DNA of 5,594 nt. It comes from OMOG01 sp041485845. Lineage in GTDB: Bacteria > Acidobacteriota > Terriglobia > Bryobacterales > Bryobacteraceae. Numbering within the stretch: the stretch's first letter is position 1; each line of letters starts with the position of its first letter. Position numbers and translations under genes: made by a program. This document shows positions 1-4,863 of the stretch, in pieces. Below the pieces are notes generated by a model that had not been told where the DNA came from, made no database searches, and saw only the letters and a list, made by a program, of their open reading frames with translations. Location: assembly GCA_041485845.1 (NCBI GenBank), contig JBGPKH010000603.1, forward strand, positions 1 through 5,594, given 5' to 3'.

Positions 1-993
1 CATAATGTTGATGGTGTTCTTCAGCTCCAGGATCTCGCCCTGCGCGTCCACCGTGATCTTCTTGGACAGATCGCCCGAGGCCACCGCCGTGGTCACCTGG
101 GCGATATTGCGCACCTGCGCCGTCAGATTTCCCGCCATGAAGTTGACACTGTCGGTGAGGTCCTTCCAGGTGCCGGAAACGCCCTGCACCTGCGCCTGGC
201 CGCCCAACTTGCCTTCCGTCGCCACCTCGCGCGCCACTCGGGTCACTTCCGAAGCGAACGAGCGGAGCTGGTCCACCATGGTGTTGATGGTCTCTTTCAA
301 TTCCAGGAACTCGCCGCGCACGTCCACCGAGATCTTCTTGGACAGATCGCCGGTGGCCACCGCCTTGGTGACGCCGGCAATATTCCTCACCTGATTGGTG
401 AGATTGGCCGCCATGGAGTTCACGTTGTCGGTGAGATCCTTCCAGGTGCCGGCCATTCCCGCTACTTCCGCCTGCCCGCCCAGTTTGCCTTCCGTGCCCA
501 CTTCCCGCGCCACGCGGGTGACCTCGGAGGCGAACGAGCCCAGTTGCGACACCATGGTGTTGACGGTGTTGGCGGTTTGCAGAAAACTGCCCCGCAGCGG
601 CTGCCCGCCGGATTCGAGCGACATGCTTTGCGACAGATCGCCCTTGGCCACCGACGCGATCACCCGCGCCGTCTCAGCCGCCGGGCGCGTCAGGTCTTCG
701 AGCAAGGTGTTGATGGCGTCCGCGTTCCCCGCCCAGCCCCCGGTGACATCCCCCATGGAGATGCGCTGCCCCAGTTTTCCCTCCTTGCCGACCACTTGGC
801 TGAGGCGGGCCAGCTCCTGGGACATCCGGTCGCTGGTTTCAATGATGCTGTTGAGCGTGTCGGCCACTTTGCCGGCCGTGCCCGTCCAATCGAGCGGCAT
901 CCGCGCGCTGAAATCCCCTTTCCGGAACGCCACCAGGGTAGAGAGGAGCAGGCTGACATTCAAGGAATCGTCGTTAATCGTGGCAATAGGCAT
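1..993 (-). CDS. Tandem-HAMP-repeat sensor protein, probably a (hybrid) histidine kinase; N-terminal part only
   Basis: The frame read leftward from the ATG at 991-993 is open for 331 codons and leaves the window at position 1. The translation begins MPIATINDDSLNVSLLLSTL. It then shows the entry module typical of poly-HAMP kinases (KGDFSARMPLDWTGTAGKVAD, residues 25-45) and successive HAMP units. A 92-residue unit is plain: SFASEVTRVARE occurs at residues 153 and 245, each followed by EGKLGGQ, GTWKDLTD, NQVRNIA or AQVRNIA, and GDLSKKI. No transmembrane segment or signal peptide is seen, so the protein is probably cytoplasmic, like group III (Nik1-type) kinases. In that family poly-HAMP arrays pass signals to a downstream HisKA/HATPase, often with receiver domains. 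Those domains would lie left of the window, so the kinase identity is inferred. The frame stays open upstream of 993, but that stretch has rare codons (ATA, AGA, ACA) and no recognisable protein, so I chose 993. Its Shine-Dalgarno is weak. A HAMP-only or chemotaxis-like protein is the alternative. Confidence 0.9.
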   Translation of the reverse strand, partial: MPIATINDDSLNVSLLLSTLVAFRKGDFSARMPLDWTGTAGKVADTLNSIIETSDRMSQELARLSQVVGKEGKLGQRISMGDVTGGWAGNADAINTLLEDLTRPAAETARVIASVAKGDLSQSMSLESGGQPLRGSFLQTANTVNTMVSQLGSFASEVTRVAREVGTEGKLGGQAEVAGMAGTWKDLTDNVNSMAANLTNQVRNIAGVTKAVATGDLSKKISVDVRGEFLELKETINTMVDQLRSFASEVTRVAREVATEGKLGGQAQVQGVSGTWKDLTDSVNFMAGNLTAQVRNIAQVTTAVASGDLSKKITVDAQGEILELKNTINIM

Positions 994-1353
994 AGAGTTC
1001 TCACTCGCCAGAGACGCGTCATCGAGAGAGTGCGTGTTTCCGGGTGTTGTTCTCAGGACAATGTCACGCCTGGTTATGTTAGGCTCGGCGGAGCGATTCG
1101 GCCGCCGGATCGCCGAAGGCGCAAACACGCCTCGAACAGGTCCGCCCGCCGCTGGGCCGCCAAGGTCTCCGGCGCACCCTCGGGCATGGCTTCGCTTTCT
1201 GGTCCCCCAAGCCCATTCCATCATCCGGACGATCCGCGGGTCCGGTCCCCAACTCCCGCACACCAGCAGGGCGAACACGCGCGGCGGGCCCCCGGTAAGG
1301 CGCCGCCGGGCCCTTCGTTTTTTGCGCGAAGGCGCTCGTGGTAAAAGAAATCC
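994..1353. other. Intergenic region between the divergent HAMP-protein and tag genes
   Basis: I find no credible gene in this 360-bp stretch. It must contain the start regions of two divergent genes: the HAMP protein leftward and tag rightward. Visible structure is an 8-bp hairpin (GCGATTCG 1093-1100 with CGGATCGC 1106-1113, one T-G pair, loop GCCGC), a 6-bp hairpin (CCGGAC 1225-1230 with GTCCGG 1240-1245), and a GC-rich hairpin followed by T6 ending at 1323 (listed separately). I could not place convincing -35/-10 boxes for either gene. The minus-strand frame of the HAMP protein stays open through here, but its codon choice is poor and its composition is low-complexity, so I treat it as non-coding. 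Confidence 0.5.
1286..1323 (+). terminator. Possible Rho-independent terminator on the plus strand, just upstream of tag
   Basis: GGGCCC at 1286-1291 can pair with GGGCCC at 1308-1313, and GG (1294-1295) with CC (1306-1307) across a CC bulge. The 3' arm is followed by TTCG and a run of six T (1318-1323). A competing fold pairs GCGGCG (1281-1286) with CGCCGC (1301-1306). The T-run is on the plus strand, yet no plus-strand gene lies upstream in the window. It could therefore end an unseen short transcript or attenuate the tag leader. It lies 30 bp before the tag start. The fold was done by eye. Confidence 0.4.
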
Positions 1354-1932
1354 ATGATCACCAGGTGCCCCTGGGCCAACGGCGAGAGTTACGTCGCGTA
1401 CCACGATACCGAATGGGGCGTGCCGCTGCACGACGATTGCGCCCTCTTCGAGTTCGTGATTCTGGAAGGCGCGCAGGCCGGGCTGAGCTGGTCGACCATC
1501 CTCAACAAGCGCGACAACTACCGCAAGGCTTTCGATGGCTTCGATGCGCGGAAGATCGCGCGCTACGATCGGCGCAAAGTGGAGGCGCTGCTGGCCGATG
1601 CCGGCATCGTCCGCAACCGTCTCAAAATCGCCGCCGCCATCGACAATGCCAAAGCTTTTCTCGCGGTGCAGAAAGAGTTCGGGAGCTTCGACGCTTATGT
1701 GTGGCAGTTCACCGGCGGGCGGCCGATGCAGAACGCATTCCGCACGACGAAAGAAGTGCCGGCACGCACGGCGGAATCGGATGCCATGAGCAAGGATCTC
1801 CAGAAGCGGGGCTTCCGCTTCGTCGGCTCCACCATCTGCTATGCCTTTATGCAAGCAACCGGCATGGTCAACGACCATCTGGTGGATTGTTTCTGCTATC
1901 GCGAGGTGGCGGCGGGCAGGCCGAAGGCGTAA
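1354..1932 (+). CDS. tag: DNA-3-methyladenine glycosylase I (Tag)
   Basis: This 192-residue protein matches the Tag family closely along its whole length (E. coli Tag is 187 residues). Tag excises 3-methyladenine from alkylated DNA in the cytoplasm, starting base-excision repair. All structural-zinc ligands known from E. coli Tag are present: Cys5 (Cys4 there), His17, His175 and Cys179. The base-recognition residues are kept: Tyr13, Tyr16, Glu38 and Trp46, within LEGAQAGLSW. Other family blocks are YHDTEWGVP (16-24), ADAGIVRNRLKI (81-92), the SDAMSKDLQKRGF stretch (142-154), VGSTICYAFMQATG (157-170) and NDHLVDC (173-179). The start gives the canonical RCPW N-terminus, but the upstream bases (GTAAAAGAAATCC) hold no good Shine-Dalgarno. 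The last 37 bp overlap the end of the convergent propeller gene. The gene appears intact and monocistronic. Confidence 0.97.
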   Translation: MITRCPWANGESYVAYHDTEWGVPLHDDCALFEFVILEGAQAGLSWSTILNKRDNYRKAFDGFDARKIARYDRRKVEALLADAGIVRNRLKIAAAIDNAKAFLAVQKEFGSFDAYVWQFTGGRPMQNAFRTTKEVPARTAESDAMSKDLQKRGFRFVGSTICYAFMQATGMVNDHLVDCFCYREVAAGRPKA

Positions 1933-3434
1933 ACGTTGGAATCGTGATCGACGGCGAACACCCGCCCGTCCGAGACGGCAAGTCCGCTGAAATGCACCCA
2001 CGACTCGATGGCGGTCCCGCTGTTGAACAGCTCCTTGCCGGTTTTCAGATCCAGCGCCTTCAGCACCGATGGGTGATTGCTCTTGACGCGCACGGCCTCG
2101 CCGCCGCGCTGCACCTCGTTCGATCCGGTGGATTGCGCGAATACCACGCCGTTGGCGATCACCGCCGGGTCGGGCATATCGAAATCGCCCGACACCCAGG
2201 CCGGCTCGAGTACCGGATTGCCCTTCGAGTCGGCCACCACCTTGAGCGCCATCAGGCTGCCGTGCGGCGCAGCGCCGTTGGCGATCGGGAACTTGGGCCC
2301 GTCGGCCGCGGGCGGACCGCCCATCGGCACAATCAGCCACGTCTGCCCGTCGGTGTCGCGCGCCATCGAAATGCCGCCCCAGATGCCAAGGCCGTCGCAG
2401 CACACCTGCTTGTCATTGCCCAGACGCGGACTGGTGTAGAGCGTGGTCTGGTGATCGGCGCCTCCCAGGTTGCCGGCATCCATCAAATACACCACGGCCT
2501 CCTTGGCGCCGGCCGCCACCAGATTGCGATTGCGCCAGCCGAAGTAGACCGGGCTGGATGCGCCGAGGTCGAAATCCTTGCGCCGGATGAACTGCCAGTT
2601 CAAGGGCAGGAAGTAATCGAGCAGCGTCAGGTCTTTGGCCGACACCGCGATCTCGGTATCGGAGTAATCTCCGGCCGCGGGATCGAACACGCCGTCCGCG
2701 GTGCCGCCGTACACCCGGCCGTTGGTCCCGATGACCGCGCCGCCACGGCCCCAGATCCCCCCGGTGTCGGTGTTGGAAAGCAGCATCTGGTGAATCACCG
2801 TATGGTGGCGGTCGCGGACGTCGACCGAGTAGAATCCCGAGAGGCCCTGGCCGCACCCCTGCGCGAGGACCGTGTAGAGCACGCCGTCGACCAGGTTCAG
2901 GCTCGAGCTCTTGGAGAAGGGCGCGACCAGTTGCACCGGTCCATAGCGCACCGTGCCGCTTCCCAGGTCGAGCCCGTAGAGCGCGCCGTTTCCGGCAATC
3001 ACGAAGAGCGTGTTGGTGGTCTTATCGATCACCGGCGTGGCGGTGATGCCGTTGGGACAGAGGAACGTCCCCTGGTAGCCTCCCTTGCCCGGCAGCACCA
3101 CGTATTTGAACGGGTGGTTCCACAGTTCTTCGCCGGTGGCGGCATCGAGCGCGAACACCGTGCCCGTGATCCCGGCGGTATACATCACACTGCGCACGCC
3201 CTTGGCGGTCGAGATGCCGCTGGCGACTACGGGAGCGGTGAGGGCGGACAGGCTGTACGGCTCGTTCTTGAGCTTGGTCTTCCAGGCGAGGGTCATGGTG
3301 GAAACGTTCTCGGGAGTGAGTTTGGTCTCCTCGAACGCCCAACCGGTGCGTTGCGGATCGTGACTGAAGGTCAGCCAGTCGCCGGCTAACGCGGCGGGGC
3401 AGAGGGCGAGAAGCAGGGCGATTCGCGAGCGCAT
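1896..3434 (-). CDS. Exported PQQ-like beta-propeller repeat protein
   Basis: This 512-residue protein has a short signal peptide (basic MRSR, hydrophobic IALLLALCPAALA, likely cleavage after Ala17 before GDW), so it should be periplasmic or secreted. LALC is a poor lipobox, since Leu precedes the Cys. The mature part opens with DWLTFSHDPQRTGW, the usual entry into PQQ-like propellers. Blade-closing motifs include VFALDAATGEELW (93-105), LYGLDLGSG (152-160), LKALDLKTGKELF (458-470) and VYAFG at the C-terminus. Adjacent cysteines lie at 345-346 (KQVCCDG); in true quinoprotein dehydrogenases such a pair sits near the PQQ in an early blade, so this placement is unusual. No haem-binding CxxCH is present. 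Substrate and catalytic activity cannot be assigned; it may be a dehydrogenase-like or scaffold protein. A good Shine-Dalgarno supports the start. The 3' end overlaps tag tail to tail. Confidence 0.93.
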   Translation of the reverse strand: MRSRIALLLALCPAALAGDWLTFSHDPQRTGWAFEETKLTPENVSTMTLAWKTKLKNEPYSLSALTAPVVASGISTAKGVRSVMYTAGITGTVFALDAATGEELWNHPFKYVVLPGKGGYQGTFLCPNGITATPVIDKTTNTLFVIAGNGALYGLDLGSGTVRYGPVQLVAPFSKSSSLNLVDGVLYTVLAQGCGQGLSGFYSVDVRDRHHTVIHQMLLSNTDTGGIWGRGGAVIGTNGRVYGGTADGVFDPAAGDYSDTEIAVSAKDLTLLDYFLPLNWQFIRRKDFDLGASSPVYFGWRNRNLVAAGAKEAVVYLMDAGNLGGADHQTTLYTSPRLGNDKQVCCDGLGIWGGISMARDTDGQTWLIVPMGGPPAADGPKFPIANGAAPHGSLMALKVVADSKGNPVLEPAWVSGDFDMPDPAVIANGVVFAQSTGSNEVQRGGEAVRVKSNHPSVLKALDLKTGKELFNSGTAIESWVHFSGLAVSDGRVFAVDHDSNVYAFGLPAATSR

Positions 3435-3440
3435 GGGGTG

Positions 3441-3445
3441 CCTCC
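3441..3445 (-). promoter_or_regulatory. Shine-Dalgarno of the beta-propeller gene
   Basis: On the minus strand GGAGG lies six bases before the ATG at 3432-3434. It is one of the few strong ribosome-binding sites in the window and fixes the start, which also gives a proper signal peptide. A TATATT stretch at 3461-3466 (minus) could serve as a -10 box, but no matching -35 box is visible. Confidence 0.75.
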
Positions 3446-3490
3446 AGGTGGAACATGGTCAATATATCAGAAGGGTGGCATGATTCACCG

Positions 3491-3514
3491 CCGAGACGCT
3501 GAGGCGCCGAGGAA
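3491..3514. repeat. Three 8-bp tandem units (consensus CYGAGRCG) in an intergenic spacer
   Basis: CCGAGACG (3491-3498), CTGAGGCG (3499-3506) and CCGAGGAA (3507-3514) follow one another directly. The preceding bases are TTCACCG. The nine-base core GCGCCGAGG at 3504-3512 recurs at 3567-3575, where it is followed by another GAGCCGAGAA-like unit. The pattern resembles the widespread intergenic repeats built on CACAGAGRCACAGAGG-like octamers that I recall from many bacterial genomes; the match is from memory only. The rest of the 3435-3628 spacer holds no gene that I can support. Confidence 0.5.
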
Positions 3515-3628
3515 AACCATGGGGCCGGTCGAGGCTTGGGGCTTCAGTGTCGTTGGCGTGGTTCGAGCGCCGAGGGAGCCGAGAAGAGTGTGGCCGAGGG
3601 GTTCGTGTGGCGTGCGGCCGCTTCTGAC

Positions 3629-4009
3629 TCAACCTTTGCGCGCGCGAATCTTCCGGCCGCACTCCTCGGTATCCAGGCACTGGCAGCGGAGGGAGCGGGT
3701 GAGCATTCCCTTCATCGCGTTGGCGCGTTCGATGAAGCGGTCCACTTCTTCGATCTTGCGGGCGGCCAACTGGCGCATTTTGGCGGAGAGAGGCTTGGCC
3801 GGCCCTGTGCTTGATAACACTTTGATCTCGGCGATGGTGAAACCGGCTTCGCGGGCGAACTGGATGAACGCGAGACGGTCGAGCACGCCTTCGCCATAGG
3901 TGCGCCGGCCGCCGGTGCGCGGGGGCTTGGGGAGCAATCCGGATTGCTCGTAATAGCGGATGGCCGACGCGCGAAGTCCGAGCCGGCCGGCGACTTCTCC
4001 AATGGTCAT
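3629..4009 (-). CDS. MerR-family transcriptional regulator, putative metal or thiol sensor
   Basis: This 126-residue protein has the canonical MerR N-terminus: MTIGEVAGRLGL (helix-turn-helix, 1-12), ASAIRYYEQSGLLP (14-27), then GGRRTYGEGVLDRLAFIQFAREAGFTIAEIKVL (33-65). A dimerisation helix follows (about 75-105) and a short cysteine-bearing tail, C109-x-C111-x5-C117. Such proteins bind a dyad within an overlong promoter spacer and untwist the DNA on binding their inducer. Residue 75 in the helix (PLSAKM) is Ser, as at the CueR Ser77 position, where monovalent-metal sensors carry Ser and divalent-metal sensors carry Cys. This alignment is by eye. The start is set by homology; no Shine-Dalgarno precedes the ATG, whose upstream bases are the operator itself, so translation may be leaderless. 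The divergent gene at 4069 is the obvious target. The inducer is unknown. Confidence 0.95.
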   Translation of the reverse strand: MTIGEVAGRLGLRASAIRYYEQSGLLPKPPRTGGRRTYGEGVLDRLAFIQFAREAGFTIAEIKVLSSTGPAKPLSAKMRQLAARKIEEVDRFIERANAMKGMLTRSLRCQCLDTEECGRKIRARKG

Positions 4010-4017
4010 AAGTTAAC

Positions 4018-4048
4018 TTGACTTAAAGTTTACTTGAAGTGATACCGT
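4018..4048 (+). promoter_or_regulatory. MerR-type promoter with 19-bp spacer and embedded dyad operator
   Basis: TTGACT (-35, 4018-4023) and TACCGT (-10, 4043-4048) are separated by exactly 19 bp, the hallmark of MerR-activated promoters, in place of the usual 17. Between them lies a dyad with half-sites ACTTAAAGT (4021-4029) and ACTTGAAGT (4032-4040), matching their inverse complements at 16 of 20 positions and centred on 4030/4031. The site sits 8 bp from the regulator's ATG, so binding should also affect the regulator's own divergent transcription. The plus-strand start is expected near 4055, which puts the GTG at 4039 outside the transcript and supports the ATG at 4069 for the target gene. 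Confidence 0.87.
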
Positions 4049-4068
4049 CGGTGACTGGAGATCATCAC

Positions 4069-4443
4069 ATGTTTACCAAGTGCTGCCTGACCGTTTTGCT
4101 GTGCGCGGCCGCGGTTGCCGCGGAGAGTCCATTGGCCTGTAATCTGAAGGCGCTTACCCCGGCCGAGCGGGCGCGCCATTCGGCGCTGAGCCGGAAATTG
4201 TCCGCCGCCGCGGTGGAGAAGCGCGAGTTGCCGGACGGGTTGGGCTTTCGGTTGTCGCTCACCGGAGTGACGCTGCCGGAACTGGGCGAGTGGATCGACG
4301 CCGAAAGAAAGTGCTGCCCCTTTTTGGACTTCCGGTTTTCGCTCGAACAAGAGAGCGGCGCAGTGCAACTCGCGCTCACGGGGCGTCCGGGCGTGAAGGA
4401 GTTTCTGGTGGCGGACTTCGCGCATGTGGGAGCGCGTAACTAG
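4069..4443 (+). CDS. Small exported cysteine-containing protein divergent from MerR regulator
   Basis: This 124-residue protein begins with a likely signal peptide (MFTKCCLTVLLCAAAVAA, cleavage about Ala18). The mature part carries LTPAERARH (29-37), a ValGluLysArgGluLeuPro segment (49-55), ELGEWIDAERKCCPFL (71-86) and LTGRPGVKEFL (103-113). I recall this ERxCCPFL...GxKEFL pattern from short uncharacterised proteins often seen with heavy-metal regulators; I cannot name the family. Those I recall start near the ACNLKAL part (23-29), so the signal peptide looks like an addition. Candidate metal ligands are Cys24, Cys82 and Cys83. GGAG at 4057-4060 lies eight bases before the ATG. The in-frame GTG at 4039 overlaps the -10 box and is rejected. 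A MerR-type promoter drives the gene, so induction by a thiophilic metal or related stress is a reasonable inference. A periplasmic metal-binding role is possible but unproven. Confidence 0.85.
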   Translation: MFTKCCLTVLLCAAAVAAESPLACNLKALTPAERARHSALSRKLSAAAVEKRELPDGLGFRLSLTGVTLPELGEWIDAERKCCPFLDFRFSLEQESGAVQLALTGRPGVKEFLVADFAHVGARN

Positions 4444-4463
4444 AACCAGCCGTTGCATTTCCC

Positions 4464-4484
4464 CTCGGCGAAAACTCGGCGAAA
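4464..4484. repeat. Two-copy direct repeat with 11-bp period upstream of a promoter
   Basis: CTCGGCGAAA occurs at 4464-4473 and again at 4475-4484, one base apart, giving a period of 11 bp or about one helical turn. The repeat ends eight bases before the TTGACA box at 4493, so it would sit at roughly -64 to -44 relative to the predicted transcription start. That is a typical place for an activator bound on one face of the helix. No protein can be assigned to it. Confidence 0.6.
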
Positions 4485-4492
4485 TTCTTAAC

Positions 4493-4522
4493 TTGACATC
4501 GCCGGTCCTATAGGAGCATATT
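4493..4522 (+). promoter_or_regulatory. Sigma70-like promoter with a palindromic operator in its spacer
   Basis: A perfect TTGACA -35 box (4493-4498) is followed after 18 bp by CATATT (4517-4522) as the best -10 box. The spacer contains TCCTATAGGA (4506-4515), a perfect 10-bp palindrome, which suggests control by a dimeric repressor or a MerR-like/Rrf2-like activator. Transcription would start near 4528, directly at the beginning of the hairpin-rich region. No open reading frame with a good ribosome site starts close downstream, which points to an RNA gene or a long leader. Confidence 0.6.
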
Positions 4523-4525
4523 GTG

Positions 4526-4800
4526 AGTGGAGGCGGTTGGTTGCCGTTCTCCAGGCCTCTTTCTCCGAAAGGGCCTAACGCGATCCCCTTCACGGGGGAG
4601 CCACTGTAAAGGAGGAAGTGCATAGAACCAGTCCACTACAAGGGCGGCTTCCGGCTTACTCGGCTGACCGGTTGCGAGTCTTGACGCGCCGTAGAGCTAT
4701 CGCGTAGAGCGAATTCATCTGGCGCCGCGGGTTTTCCCCGCAGTCTGTTCGGCTTGCAGCATTGAACTTACAGGAGGGGTCGGCGGCCGCCCTTTTCGTT
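4526..4800 (+). ncRNA. Candidate structured RNA (small RNA or long leader), family not recognised
   Basis: This gene-free stretch starts at the predicted transcript start of the TTGACA promoter and is rich in stems. Hairpin 1 is GGAG 4529-4532 with CTCC 4549-4552, with inner CGG/CCG. Hairpin 2 is the strongest: AGGCC 4553-4557 plus CTTTC 4559-4563 with GAAAG 4567-4571 plus GGCCT 4572-4576, ten pairs with one bulged T and a three-base loop. Hairpin 3 is TCCCC 4584-4588 with GGGGA 4595-4599. AGTGG 4526-4530 can close these three by pairing with CCACT 4601-4605. Further stems are ACTCG 4658-4662 with CGAGT 4675-4679, and GCGGG 4727-4731 with CCCGC 4737-4741. A GGAGG lies at 4611-4615. I checked from memory for cobalamin, TPP, SAM, SAH, glycine, fluoride and c-di-GMP riboswitches, 6S, RNase P, SRP and tmRNA, and saw none of their signature cores. 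Boundaries are estimates. Confidence 0.38.
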
Positions 4801-4808
4801 TCTTTCTT
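4777..4808 (+). terminator. Weak terminator-like hairpin and pyrimidine tract
   Basis: GGGT (4777-4780) can pair with GCCC (4789-4792), with an imperfect GC-rich interior, followed at once by TTTTCGTTTCTTTCTT. The T-rich tract is typical of an intrinsic terminator, but the stem is short and mismatched. If real, it would end a transcript from the 4493 promoter and separate the RNA from the ABC exporter gene; if not, the RNA would be a leader reading through. Confidence 0.28.
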
Positions 4809-4863
4809 CACGTCCACCCACCCCGCCCGCGAGTTTCGTTACACTGGTCTTTCTTCTTCCATC

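Noticed and set aside
994..1236. Upstream in-frame extension of the HAMP protein to ATG codons around 1219-1224
   Set aside because: The frame is open, but it uses rare codons, has low-complexity composition, and lies before an N-terminus that already looks complete for the family.
395..1357. Plus-strand open frame of 320 codons
   Set aside because: It runs antisense to the HAMP-repeat gene and continues through the intergenic region. Its protein shows only the mirror of the HAMP repeats and no recognisable fold.
2413..2856. Minus-strand 147-codon frame inside the propeller gene
   Set aside because: It is out of frame with the well-supported propeller protein and has a biased Arg/Gly/Pro composition.
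1338..3389. Plus-strand open frame of 683 codons
   Set aside because: Although it is the longest frame, it overlaps tag in another frame and then runs antisense to the propeller gene. The product is rich in Arg, His and Gly with no family features, as expected from a GC-rich complement.
4039..4068. GTG at 4039 as the start of the cysteine protein
   Set aside because: It overlaps the -10 box of the MerR-type promoter and precedes the expected transcript start. The ATG at 4069 has GGAG at proper distance and begins a clean signal peptide.
4580..4612. Cobalamin-riboswitch-like string GCCACTG
   Set aside because: The seven bases match part of a B12 box, but the rest of the conserved cobalamin core does not occur around it.
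4030..4623. Minus-strand 197-codon frame antisense to the cysteine protein
   Set aside because: It covers the opposite strand of a gene with promoter, ribosome site and signal peptide, and its translation shows no family or signal.
4691..4710. GTAGAGC twice with 13-bp spacing
   Set aside because: Two seven-base copies are too little to distinguish from chance, and they do not fit a stem or a known site.
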